Below are positions 45,798-56,641 of a DNA stretch of 64,000 nucleotides, in pieces. Each line of letters opens with the position of its first letter. Positions within the stretch are counted from its first letter, which is position 1. The notes beneath the pieces were generated by a model. That model did not search any database. It worked only from the letters and a program-made list of their open reading frames with translations, and was not told the DNA's origin. This stretch comes from Tetmemena sp. SeJ-2015 (Eukaryota > Ciliophora > Spirotrichea > Sporadotrichida > Oxytrichidae): assembly GCA_027382625.1 (NCBI GenBank), contig JAJKFJ010021420.1:1-64000 (forward strand). Direction: 5' to 3'. Made by a program: the position numbers and the translations under genes.

Positions 45798-46942
45798 ATG
45801 ATGAAAACTGAGCAGCAGTTCAAGGACTTTTAGAAATTCAATGAGGTTATGTTTGTAAGTAATAGATTTAGTTTATGCATTTATTAATTAACCTTTATAT
45901 TTTAGACTGTGAAGTTGATGGACACGTTTGTGAATTTCCTGGGAGACATAGGCGGCAGACAGAGCTATCCCTTCATGCCCTAGTTTCCTGGCCAGTTTCA
46001 GCTGCATCCCCAATTCATGAATGCCTTCAAGCAAGATGAAAAGCAGGCTCCTTCATAAATTAATGACAGCTTGAATAAGAAACAAAATGCAGGGGCCAAG
46101 ACAGAATCAAAATCTAAGAAGAAGGATCGAAAGCCTGCGCCTTATAACATTTTCTTAGTCTACATCTATGATAAAAAATTCGACCTTATCAAGGAAACAC
46201 AAACAGGTAATACTTCCTTATCGTTTAATTTTCTTTAGGCTAATTAGTGAATGCCTCAAAGAAAGCTTCTTCAAATTGGAAGGAAGAAACACCAGAGGTC
46301 AAAGCTCTCTATGATAAGCTATTCAGGTTAATGAATGCAAACTTCGTTTATCAAACTTACTTCCCCAATCATTACAAGAAGGAAATAATCGAGTATTGGA
46401 AAAGGAAGTGTGAATTTCCATAAACCCTTCTAAACTCAGACTTTGACGATTAAGAGGCTCTGGAGAAGGTACTCGAGACTTTAAAAAGGCAAGATTAAAA
46501 TATAGAAGAGAATAAGCAAGAGCAGCTGCAATCTTAATTGATAGAAGGAGGAAATGAGATTCAAGGAAATTAAAATGCTGAAGCCATTGCAGATTAGCAG
46601 TAGTAATTCGAGTAGGTCTAAGTGCAAGTTGATGAGGAGATGAAAGAAGGAGAAAATATATTTGAAAATACTTTGAGTGCTGAGGAGGAAATTTTAGAGG
46701 CTCAAGAAGTTGCTCAAGCTGATAACTTGCAAATTTTATAAGTTGCAAATAAAACAGTTGCAAATCTCATGGATGAAAATTCCTGCAATAGGATAGAAAA
46801 TTTATCAAACGATGACTCTGAGAATGAAAACAAATCAGAGGAAGATTTCATGACACCAGATTTAGAGTAGGAAGATCCTAAGTTTGATTTGGAGAACTTA
46901 GATCAGAATATGATTAGAGACTATGAGTATGAGTATTAGTGA
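45798..46942 (+). CDS. HMG-box-like protein with acidic tail
   Basis: ATG 45798 to TGA 46940-46942, with introns at 45855-45905 (51 nt) and near 46207-46238. The region APYNIFLVYIYDKKFDLIK followed by SSNWKEETPEVKALYDKLF has the spacing and the Trp-Lys, Pro-Glu and Lys-Ala-Tyr features of an HMG box, a DNA-bending domain of chromatin proteins. Before it lies a basic linker; after it a long Gln/Glu-rich acidic tail (from about 46440), typical of HMGB proteins. A role in chromatin is therefore likely; the specific function is unknown. The gene is continuous apart from the two introns, with no IES detected. Confidence 0.72.
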
Positions 46943-46959
46943 CCAATTTGATTTAAATA

Positions 46960-47758
46960 AAAAGATCTTTCCTAATATTAAAAATTAAATTCTTTCTGTG
47001 TTGATTAGAGGACTTTCAGGCTGGTTATTAAGGAAATTAGTGGAGCTACTAGATCTAAATGTTTGAATGAATCTATAAGACTTTTTATTAGCACTTGACT
47101 CCCATATCTGTATCCTCTTATCCTATGGTATGTTAATATGAAGGGGCACCTACTCTGATATCTTCCTATTCTCAAAATTCTTCTTATTCTTCTGTAGAGA
47201 CTCTAACTTAAGCTCATTTATTCTGCTAACATAGTTAATAAAATGAACTCAGTATCACTTGAATGCTGCTTGAGTTCTTTGAATTCCTCTAGCCTATAAA
47301 TTGTTAATTTTTTCGATAGAGAAGTACCTCCCAAGCCTACTATTGGTGTCAAATTATGGAGGGTGATAAACACTTAAGTTCTTGATCTTGCCCTTTGCAT
47401 CCTTATAAAGTATCTGCCGGTGCTCTTAATCGAGCTTTTAGTACTTTATGTTAACTTCCTTCTCTAAATTTAGTTTGTTTTATTCGAGTTAAGCCACCTC
47501 TTCCTCAATCTGTTGCTTCTCTTTCTAATGGTGGATGTCTTCTTTCTCAATCAACCTCTCCTGTCTTTTCTTCTCCTTTTCTTGTTTACTTATATGATAC
47601 CTTTGAGAGTTGAAAACTACTGGAGCCTGAAGAGCTTTCCCATAGATTCTTCTTTATATGGATTGGTGTTTGACTGAAAACTAATAGGCAGATAGTTTGT
47701 TAAACTTGTTTGTACCAGTCGCATTTGGTGTCACTTCCAATCCATTATTAGTGCTCAT
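46960..47758 (-). CDS. Coiled-coil protein, unknown
   Basis: ATG 47756-47758 (MSTNNGLEVTPNATGTNKF). After a short N-terminus, about 47600-47450 encodes a strongly charged coiled coil (KQEKEKKRQERLIEKEDIHH, then QIEEEVAQLEQNKLNLEKEV). The remaining part is basic and runs to near 46960 with TAA/TAG Gln codons. The 3' end overlaps the end of the convergent HMG-box gene within tens of bases, and I could not fix the stop codon. No family recognised. The region upstream stays open toward the FAIM-like gene, so the two might be one gene; the separate ATG favours two. Confidence 0.45.
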
Positions 47759-47799
47759 AGACTTCTTAAGTAAACATCCTAATTAATTAATTCATATTA

Positions 47800-48367
47800 A
47801 TTAATATATTTTTTATTTTTTTGTAGCCTCCATAGCCAAAATCATTGTTGCTGTCAGAATAGTGCATGGCTTACTGCTTGGTGTCATAGTTGTCATACCT
47901 ATCGAAGTCGAATCCACCTCCGTTGCTTTTGGCAGCTGGTTCCTCTCTTGAGTATGTATTTTCATTGTCGAACTTGTTGCTGTTGTCGTTTCCATCTCCT
48001 TCGAAGACAAAGGCTCTCTTGGTCTTCTCCTGGTGGTAGAGATGTTGAAAGCTCTAGTTATCTATTCTTAGTTCGAAGTGCTCCCCATGCTGGATGATGT
48101 TGAGCATGTGGTTGTTGATCTAGAAAGGGTACTGGAAGGATGTCCCAAACTTCTGTGTATCGTATATCAGCTTCCCATCTCTGAATACCTTCTTCTTCCC
48201 ACTCAAGTGGCTGCAGATCAATTCAATCTAAACCATAAGGGAGTCCAAACTGAACTTCCAAATGAACTAAGACTTAGACCTAACAAAAGTTAAGAGGAGA
48301 GGTGAATTTACTTCTTGAGGCGCGCTCCGATGTCATGCTTTTCATAGTTTATGGGCTTGATTGACAT
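47800..48367 (-). CDS. FAIM-like beta-sandwich protein (tentative)
   Basis: ATG 48365-48367 (MSIKPINYEKHDIGARLKK), a frame change over an intron near 48300-48275, then a domain with WKFSLDSLMVQIELICSHLS, GKKKVFRDGKLIYDTQKFG and HGEHFELRIDNQSFQHLY. The order of strands, the SGKK turn and the FELRID strand resemble FAIM1 (Fas apoptotic inhibitory molecule), which is widespread in protists. An Asn/Gly/Asp-rich tail follows (SNGGGFDFDRYDNYDTKQ). The assignment rests on pattern only. The stop codon is unclear because the frame remains open into AT-rich DNA at 47820. Confidence 0.45.
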
Positions 48368-48479
48368 TTTGAATTAATTTAATAAGAAAAGAGAGAAAAG
48401 AGTTTAAATAATAAAGTAATTTAATTCAAGGTGTGAAGAATACTTAATAAATTAATGATAATACAGTCTTAATTAAGTG

Positions 48480-50036
48480 ATAGCGAAAGAGCTTATCATT
48501 AAGGATTTTAGCCCGGGTAATAGTTCTACTAGGGATAACCTTGCTGAGGGAAGCCCATTCCAAACTAGTTTCCTTATTGCCAAAGAATTAATTAAAAACA
48601 TTTGATAATTGATCAATTATGTGCAATATGGAGGAGGGTACTGATAGCTGCCTTGAGGGAAAGGAACATTTGCTTGTCCAAATTATTACTGACTGAATTG
48701 AGGCTGTTATCCCATATACTGCATTTATTAAAAGTTCTGCTAGGGCTGCATTATCATTTGAGGAGGCTACATCATAAAGGGCTAGCTCATTTGATTTTGT
48801 TGATAATAATTTTAACCTCCGAATTATTATTCAACTCCAAATTAGGTAGGATAGCTTGACTGTGTAGGCATTTGCTGATAGTTCTATTATTGATTGAGTG
48901 AGAAGTTGGTGGAATAGACAGGGATCTAAGCACCTTGAGTGTTGCTTTGATTGTGCCTTTTGAATTGCCTATCCTCTTAGAAATGTTTCTACTATTGTGA
49001 GTTGAAGTTATTATGATGAGAGTATGGCTTGTTAGAGCCTCCTTGATGGTATTTATCATCTTTCTACTTTCTCTTGGATAGCATTTTCTCTTCTTGGATT
49101 TCTCCCTCCTCCATATCTTCATCGTTTCCACCTGCTAATTACTTGTTCTTTCTCTTTAGTTTCCTAGCTTTCTTGGCCTCTTTTTCTTTTTCATCATCTG
49201 AGTAATCCCTATCTCTTTCAGGGATTTCCTCATCGAACATGTTACTAGCGTCACATCCCTTCTTACTCAGAATCTAAGGTAGTTAAGCGTTGATTACCTT
49301 CAAAGTCTTAGTCACTAAGTATAGCTTAGCGTCTAGGACTTAGTTTCTCACTTGCACATCCAAGCCCTTCATCTTTTCAACATAGGCTGGGAAGAGTCTG
49401 ACGGAGTAGACAGGCTAATTTATTTGACCGATCAAGTCCAATACAAAGCCAACTACTTCCTTACTCTTCAGGCAGCAGATATTATCCAGGTCATATATCT
49501 GTAAGGGATTCAAAGGCTCTACCAGAGCTATTTGAGAGTGGCCATCCTCGAAATACCTTCTCACTATTCCAAATTCTAAGATGTCATCTAATTCGTCGAG
49601 TTCTGGCATAGCTGGTGCAAACTTGTCTATCTACTCTATGTCTATCTCATTTTGAGTCTTGAACTTTGCATATGAAGAAACAGTATTATCTTCAAACTCA
49701 TCCACCATATCCATGGCTTTATCTTCAATGGGATGAGCTATCTCTTTTATGGTTTAGGCATCAGGGTTCTTATTCTCCTCATCAGAACTTGCATAGGAGC
49801 TAGTGTCTGAAGTGTTATTAGCTGACTCATCATCACTCTCTTAGTCACTCATAACTGCATTTTACACTGGCTAATTATCACTTAGATGGCAGTTATTATT
49901 GTACTTCAACTTAAACTTCTGGGATTAATGTTTCAGCTACTTGTTCTATTTACTAGCTTTATAAAATTTGAGGTTGCTGGTGGCTTTAATTGTCTTCACT
50001 TTGAATAGTGGGTTCTGGTATGTTAACTTACTCCAT
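48480..50036 (-). CDS. NAF1: NAF1-like H/ACA snoRNP assembly factor
   Basis: Starts at ATG 50034-50036, with an acidic Gln-rich N-terminus (MSDQESDDESANNTSD from 49854). The Naf1/Gar1 beta-barrel follows: DDILEFGIVRRYFEDGHSQ, EPLNPLQIYDLDNICCLKSK, EVVGFVLDLIGQINQPVYSV. Then a basic segment (KKARKLKRKNKQ, about 49200-49130) and a Gln/Pro/Tyr-rich tail. NAF1 shares the Gar1 fold and helps assemble box H/ACA RNPs, which pseudouridylate rRNA. The extra acidic and low-complexity regions favour NAF1 over GAR1. One frame change (about 49880) precedes MSDQE. The stop was not resolved; the coding character ends near 48590, and 48480 is an outer limit. Confidence 0.8.
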
Positions 50037-50096
50037 GACTATATTTTAATTTGCTTAATTAATACTCTGCAATTGATTACTGCGACTTGATTATGG

Positions 50097-50435
50097 TCAG
50101 AGGGCTACTCAGTGTTGGAAAAGGCTTTGATTGAGCACAATATAGAAGTGATCTCCAAGATATACAAGAACATCTCTTTCGAGGAGCTGGGTCGCTTCCT
50201 TGAGATCAGTCCTTAGCAAGCTGAAGCAATCATCGCACAAATGGTCAGCGAGAACAGAATCAAGGCTTCCCTAGATCAAAGAGCCAGGATCATTGAGTTC
50301 CAAGGCGAGAGCCAGGCTGTTTAGACTTACAACACACAAATCCTCAACGTGTGCTAGAACCTAAATCAGCTCATAGCTGACATCCTAAAGCAGCACCCTC
50401 AACTATCAAAGTACGACACTCACATCATTCAGTGA
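50097..50435 (+). CDS. CSN4: CSN4 C-terminal germline segment (scrambled gene)
   Basis: Encodes only the last 110 or so residues of COP9 signalosome subunit 4: [40 protein letters not shown] (PCI/winged-helix), [20 protein letters not shown] and a final helix, ending at TGA 50433-50435. No N-terminal part precedes it; the NAF1 start is 60 nt upstream on the other strand. It begins at pointer TCAGAGGGCTA (50097-50107), found again on the minus strand at 63312-63302 at the end of the preceding CSN4 part. CSN4 is a subunit of the complex that removes Nedd8 from cullins. Confidence 0.93.
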
Positions 50436-50581
50436 CTCTCATTCTTATACTAAGCTTTGATATATTGAATTTATAACTAATAATCTTTCATCCCAACCTT
50501 TATTATACTAATAATATTTAATTATTCACGAATCAATATACTTTATCTTGTTTATTTGTATTTCCATTTTGGGATAATAAA

Positions 50582-51601
50582 ATGCTGGTATGCGAATTCG
50601 TATCTGAGTCATAATTTCGTGTAGAGTTCCCTCCTAGGATTTGCACCCCCAGTAAACATTTATGTGATGTTCAATAAGATCGAGGGCCGAAAGATGGCCA
50701 CCCTCAAGGACAGAACAGGCCAGACCTACAAAGCCCCAGTCTTCCTAGTACATATTCACTCATCATAACCCATTTTAGGATGGCGATGACATCAAAGGCA
50801 AGATCAAAATCGAGATGCTAAAGAAGAATTCAAGAGTGGACCATCAAGGTATAAGAGTGGAGTTGATAGGCACCGTTGAAAATCAATACGACAAAAACTA
50901 GACTGTTAACTTCATTCAGCTTGCTCAAGAGCTAGAAGCACCAGGCGCCATCAACGACACCACAGAGTATAACTTTGCATTTAACAGAGTGGAAAAGCAA
51001 TTCGAGACTTATAATGGAATCATAGTCAAGTTGAGGTAAGTAGCTTTTTATGAGGATTAAGTTTACTAAATGATTCTGTAGGTACTTCATAAACGTAGTG
51101 ATAAACAGGAGCTACAACAGAATAACCAAGGAAGAAGAATTCATCGTGTTTAACCCAATCCAAGAGCCCACTTGGACTGACAAGCCAATCAAAATGGAGG
51201 TGGGAATCGAAGATTGTCTTCATATTGAATTCGAGTTCTCAAGAGCAGTGTACACCTTGAGAGACTGCATACTAGGAAAGGTCTACTTCAACTTAGTCAG
51301 AATTAAGATAAAGCACATGGAGCTGAACATAGTAAAGAAAGAAACTGTGGGTTCAGGCTAGAGTGCAATTACGGAGAGTGAAACCCTCAACAAGTATGAA
51401 GTGATGGATGGTGCCCCAGTAAAGGGTGAGTGTATCCCAATCAGATTCTACCTGGTATCTACCGATCTTACCCCTACCTACGACAACATCAACAGAAGGT
51501 TCTCAGTCAAATATTACATCAACCTTGTACTAGTGGACGAGGAGGACAGGCGATACTTCAAGCAGTAAGAAATCTTCCTATGGAGAGATAAGTTAGCATG
51601 A
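50582..51601 (+). CDS. VPS26: VPS26, retromer subunit
   Basis: An arrestin-fold retromer protein: LLGFAPPVNIYVMFNKIEGR, DGDDIKGKIKIEMLKKNSRV, DHQGIRVELIGTVENQYDKN, YFINVVINRSYN, KMEVGIEDCLHIEFEFSRA, VRIKIKHMELNIVKKETVGS, and YEVMDGAPVKGECIPIRFYL. These follow VPS26 from end to end. Retromer recycles receptors from endosomes. Two GT-AG introns occur near 50749-50779 and 51038-51083. Stop TGA 51599-51601. No ATG in frame precedes the conserved GFAPP block; ATG 50582 is out of frame with it and ATG 50667 would cut it off. An undetected IES, an indel or a missing first segment is likely. Confidence 0.88.
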
Positions 51602-53900
51602 TCAAGAAGCACAAACTTATAAAGTCCATTTAAATATTTTTCTTCCTTATCAGAGTGAAATTTTACCTCTGATGACCATGAACTTGTAATCAGACACTCT
51701 TCCAATTTTCTAAACTCAATATTTAGGAAAAGGAAATTATTTACCTGGAGAGCTTGCAAGAAGGCGTTGAATTACCTGTACTTTTCGCCTACATCGAAAA
51801 AGTGAATCTCCACTGGCTTGTTCATCTCTTATCTCTACTTGAATGCAGCTGCTTTCTGCTATTTATGAAATACAAATTAGGGAATAATTTGTAGGCATAA
51901 AATTTATAATATGATTATATTAAAACTCTTGTTTCTCTTTTTATTTAGTCTCCTAGTCTTCCTTGTAAAGTATGTTTAGCTTAGCTTTCTTAGCCTCAAT
52001 TGAATTTTCGATTTGTTTCTTCTGTTCATCTGATAGGCCAGCTTAGTTGAGTTTGTTGATTGAAGCTTTAAGATCTGCGTTGAGCTTGAAAATAAGGTTT
52101 TTCCTTTGTTGTTCAATCTCCCTCTTCAGCTCAAGCAATTTCCTCTTCTTCTGCATCTCCTCAGACTCATACGTCTTGTTACCAGCCTTTGAAATGACTG
52201 TCTGCGCTTACAGCTCCTCCTATTTCTTGTGAGCGAGTTACTGCTGCTCCAAGCTTTGAGTCTTTGATGGAGAAGAGGCTTGCACTTCCTCAGTCTAAGT
52301 TGGCTCTAGGATAGTATAAACTACTTTGATTCTTGGATTGTTGAGGATCACATCCTATGAAGCAGCAGCTCTCTGAGCACTCTCAATCTCCTTAAACCTA
52401 ATTTAAGCTCCCTTCTTATTCAAGTCCACGTTGATATTGCTAATCTAACCGAACTAAGTGAAGAAGGAATTCAAGTCTCCTATGTTGTTAACCTCGTCAG
52501 GCAGGTTCTTTACATAGATGGAAAACTTTCTAGCTTGCAACTTGGCTGCAGGCATGTTTGCAAGAGCAGCTGCCGCCTTCTCAGAAATGCCACCTTGGCT
52601 ATTTTTATTGTGTAAGGGTTGATGAGAGCTTGAATTATTCTTGCTGCTGTTGATTTGCTGTAGATTGTTCTACTTGTTTTGAGGAGGTAAGGGTCTCACT
52701 GGTACAGCCTATAAACTTTGTTGCAATTGCATGTATTGAGCGAGCATTTGAACATTTGAGGCGCCCTGCATCTGAGGATTGAGATTCCCTTATAGCATGT
52801 TCTGCTATTACTGTTGTTACAAAGCCAGCATTTGAGCTTAGTACTGGGAAAACATAGGATTATTCCTATTGTACATAGCCCACATGTTTCTCTGCTGCTC
52901 TATGTATTGCTGCTGCTATTGAGGAGTCATTTGCTAAAACATTTAGCTATTCTGCTGCTGCTATTAAAATGAGTTTAGTTCAAATCTAAGTTAAATGTGT
53001 TGACACTATTTCAATATTATAAGATTGTTCTATTGGTGAGATTGCTCTGATTTGAATTAGGAGCAGTTTGCATGAGCATATTAGAATCCCTGTTGTTAGA
53101 TGTTTGCTGGGGGATGTTCAAGGGGTCGTACTCGTCTCTTGAGGGCTTACTACCAGGTCTTCTCTGTTAGCCCTGTCTCTCCTGTGATCTACTCCTGCTC
53201 TTCCTTAGTTTTCCTTGGCTTGATGATCTCTCTCTGGCCATTCTCCTCTTGAAGTGGCGATCATTTCCATCTTCCTCTTCGCTTTCGCCCTCACTTTCAC
53301 TCTATAAATACCTTCTACTCAAGCCTATATATTCTTTGCTATCTGCACCCACATTTTGTAGATTGTTACTGCTCTGTTGCTTGGTAAAGGCGCCAAACTC
53401 ATCATCCTCATCGCCCAAATCAAAAGCCAACATCTAGTTGCTCTTGTTAGGGTTCTTGTTTTAAGGGTCTTCCAGGAACCCAGCAAGGCTATTCCCGTAG
53501 TTATATATAAGAAAAAGATAAAACCTCACTCAACTTATCGTGCACATACTTCAGGAAGATGCTGTTATCAGACGCTATATATGTCATTAGAATAATATGT
53601 TATTACCTTCAATAGTCTCTTAAAGAGCAACTACAATGTCTACAACCAACTCACGGAAATCTTTTCCCTGGGTTCTCTCCTTATTTACAACCTCATCCAT
53701 AAACAAATCGAGGAATCTGTTTGCAGACTGGTCTCTATAAGCCCAATAGTGGTTAGCTTAAGCTTATTGATAAATAAAGTTTATTACTGTAAAGATAAGT
53801 TCTCAGTCAAGAAATTTAAAAGGGTGGGCTCAAACATAGAAAGATCGTCGTCCTATTCCACTCTCTCTTTCCAACTAGTTTAGATGCTCTTATTAATAAA
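51602..53900 (-). CDS. RBM26/27-like RRM protein
   Basis: Leftward gene. The N-terminal part (53900-53500) is helical (ANHYWAYRDQSANRFLDLF, ELVVDIVVALQETIEASDNS, IFLKYVHDKLSE), with introns near 53794-53765 and 53608-53577. A Ser/Arg-rich region follows (RKSRSRSQERQGQQRRPGSK, about 53200), then a Gln/Met-rich low-complexity stretch (52980-52650). The RRM follows (FSIYVKNLPDEVNNIGDLNS, FFTQFGQISNINVDL, IESAQRAAASQDVILNNPRI, about 52540-52330); its NNI and VILNN features match the central RRM of RBM26/27, linked to RNA quality control and polyadenylation. A coiled coil comes next (KKRKLLELKREIEQQRKNL). A further coding block at 51860-51620 (MNKPVEIHFFDVGEKYRQFN) is either the C-terminus or a separate small gene overlapping the VPS26 3' end. 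Confidence 0.72.
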
Positions 53901-54040
53901 TAAAGTAAAAAAGTAATGTTAGCTAGAGTTGCTCATTTATTGTAATTAATTTAATGTTTATGTGGAGTTTGCACAAGCTAAGTAGGTATTACTCATAATA
54001 TTCAGTATTTGATTTATCGATTTTTCAATTCAAACTACCC

Positions 54041-54853
54041 TCATTTATCATAGTATGTGTTGTAGTTTTCGCTGCTCTTTCTACCTGTGCCCTCACTTTT
54101 TGGTTCCTTCTTGACTGAAATTTAGACAGCAGATTCTTACTCTTTGAGATTCCTGAACTATCCCCCGTAGCATTTGGGCACGAAACCATCATACTTCTTG
54201 TTCAAGTACTCAGGTGGGAAATTTACCTTGCGCTTGAGGTGCTCTATGGTTTCTTTTTAGTAAAGGTCTGAGATGATAGAGGGTGGTTCCTGTACAGCTA
54301 AGTTTTACAGTTTGCTATATAAGATCTTAATTTCATCCGGAAGGTTTCTCCATTTTTCACTTGCAAACCTGGTGTGATTGAGCATTTAGTTGTTATGGGG
54401 CTGCTGCTTCTCTCCTTCCTCCTCAGGCTATTAATCATAATAAATGTCTCTGACGAATAAGAGATAGCTGGTTGCTTTTTTGACTCGCCTGGGATCTTCC
54501 TTATCAAGTTTTTGCTTCCTAACCTTTCGTTTTGGTGGCTCTTTCCTTTCTTGAGCTATAGCAGATTAAAGTTAGAGTAAACGAAACTTACGTTGTGCAT
54601 CCTATTCTAAGGAAGAGGAATCCATGGGGTCCTAAATGTGAGAAGTTGCGAAAGGGAACATCTCACAGTTAGAGAGTGACTGCTGAAAGATGCTATTCAT
54701 TTGGAAATTCTGAAGTTCCTGAAGTTTCTCAGGAGGCATGAATTGCTAAAGCAGTGAAGCATGTTGATTTAGATAGTCAGCTTTGATATCACTTATGAAT
54801 AACTGAGCTGCTCTTGCACATTTCTCTACCCAAATCTATTCAGCACTTATCAT
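54041..54853 (-). CDS. HMG-box-like protein
   Basis: ATG 54851-54853 to TGA 54041-54043. A helical N-terminus (VEKCARAAQLFISDIKADYL, LLQQFMPPEKLQELQNFQ) is followed by a basic stretch (RKEPPKRKVRKQKLDKEDPR) and an HMG-box-like block (KKATSYSLFVRDIYYD, then NHTRFASEKWRNLPDEIKIL). The rest reads IEHLKRKVNFPPEYLNKKYD and a Ser/Lys tail. The Ser-Tyr-x-x-Phe start and the EKWRNLPDE helix are typical of HMG boxes, so DNA binding is likely. A frame change at about 54290 marks an intron or IES. It is a distinct protein from the HMG-box gene at 45.8 kb. Confidence 0.65.
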
Positions 54854-55317
54854 TTTAATTTAAAAACTAAATAATTATAAATTTAAAATGTCTCAAAAGA
54901 TTATTAAGACACAAATGTTTATTTCAATGGATTTAATTTGCTTAAAATCTAAACCAAGTTAAAATGAGAAAGAAAATACTAAAATCCAAATCTAATTCTG
55001 TTAGACCTTGTAAAATAAGTTTATTTAAAAATAATCTGTCATTATAAATATATCTAGATTAATTTAATCAATTTTATTCATAAAGAGAGGAAGAAATATT
55101 ATAAAAAAGAAGAGTGATATTTTTAAATTGATTATTTAATTTGTTCAATAATATACAAGAATGCTCTATGATTATTTTATTTGATTATGGACTTCCCCAG
55201 CACATAACTTCCTTGAAAGAGAACCCCTTCTCAACAAACCTGTATTGAAATAGGCTGAACTCTCATTCATTTGTTTATTCTCAAAACAGAGAAACTGTGA
55301 GCATCCCCTAGAGTCCA
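54854..55317. other. AT-rich intergenic region
   Basis: Divergent promoter region between a leftward HMG-box gene and a rightward gene. It is very AT-rich to about 55180. The last 100 bases may encode the start of the next gene, as the frame is open upstream of its first clear ATG. Confidence 0.5.
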
Positions 55318-56400
55318 ATGGCCAAGCACTCTCGAAGTCCAAGTCGGTAGTTTAACAGCACTAAAAAGCAGCAAACAATAGCCTCCAACTTCTCTCTCGC
55401 TCAAAGCAGTGCAACTAAGCCCAATCCAAAGCCTAGAACTCTTGACTTCAACTTTGATGATTTACTCCATAAGAATCCTTTAAAGCAGAGCTCTGGCTAA
55501 TTCCAAATGCAGAGCGGCTAATTCAGCATTCAAAATCTCAAATCATTTGCTCACACAAACAATTAAAGCCAACTTAAGAAGTCTTGAATCATCATATATG
55601 CAAATATGCTTGTGAATTTTATGCAGTAAAACATCCTAACTTGATCTTCCATCCTAAGTCTTTGAAGCATGTCTTCAAGTTTGAAACTGTAACAAATCAA
55701 AAGCCTGGCAAAGCTCTCTTCATTTATTAGAGTAGAGTTATCTTTTATAGCTAATTTGTTTTCAACGCCAATTTAGAACACTTCTCTGTCGTTAATTTAG
55801 TTAAAGAGAAGAAGAAATACCAGAGAGTTATGAAGAATAAACTAAAAGAGTTTCTTAAGGACTACCGTCGAGACAAAGAGTAGAAGATTGAACAAGTAAA
55901 GGATCAAGAATTTGTCTAAGAGAAAGAAGAGAGAGTCAAGTAGAATCAACTCAAGTATCTCGTATCTAATTAGAAAGAGAATTACATAGATAGACACATT
56001 CATTTTTAGAACTAATTTAAGTTTAGAGTTTATCGACCATGCACTTAAGCCACCAATAGCTTTCTATCGAAAAGTTAGAAGTTATTGGAGTAGAAGATAA
56101 AGAAGCGAATAACCCAGTCACTAGAATTATAGAGGAATTCAAATACATTTTAAGAGTTCAGACGACAATAGATATTGCGCAGAATAAATGCAACATAACT
56201 TATAGTCCTTAAGCATAATTTGTGTCTGATTTTAAATATACTAATGAAGAGAAATCAACAGCTATGGCTAGGTTCACTAACCAAACATAGGCTTATCTGC
56301 TTGAGGCGTTAGTTAAGGAAGGAGCAATCGCAGAAAGCCCGGAGAGTTAATTCCGCGTAAAGTTGCCGGAACAGCAAAGTTAGGAAGCGAAGGCACAATG
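55318..56400 (+). CDS. Unknown basic protein with coiled coil
   Basis: ATG 55318 (AKHSRSPSRQFNSTKKQQ) to TGA 56398-56400. The N-terminal 90 residues are Ser/Gln/Asn-rich with a TLDFNFDDLLHK motif. After a frame change at about 55590 comes a folded block (YAVKHPNLIFHPKSLKHVFK, ALFIYQSRVIFYSQFVFN), then a Lys/Glu coiled coil (KEKKKYQRVMKNKLKEFLKD, KEERVKQNQLKYL). After a second frame change near 56035-56060 the C-terminus reads NPVTRIIEEFKYILRV and RFTNQTQAYLLEALVKEGA. No family recognised. Frame changes at AT-rich spots suggest IESs. Confidence 0.5.
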
Positions 56401-56641
56401 AAAGTTTAATTTTCAGACAGTCAAGTTTTTGTACATACTCTCTCGTTGAGAGATAGACTGTGTATGTAACACTCACTACTTTATCACACTTCAAAGGTTT
56501 CAGGAAGGGGTATTCCCATTCCTCACTCCTATCACTATACAGTATATTATAAACTAAATGTCGATTAATAATACTTAATTTAGGTCTAGATAATACACAC
56601 AAGATTCAATATCATATTTCTCTTTCTATATAATAATCCTT

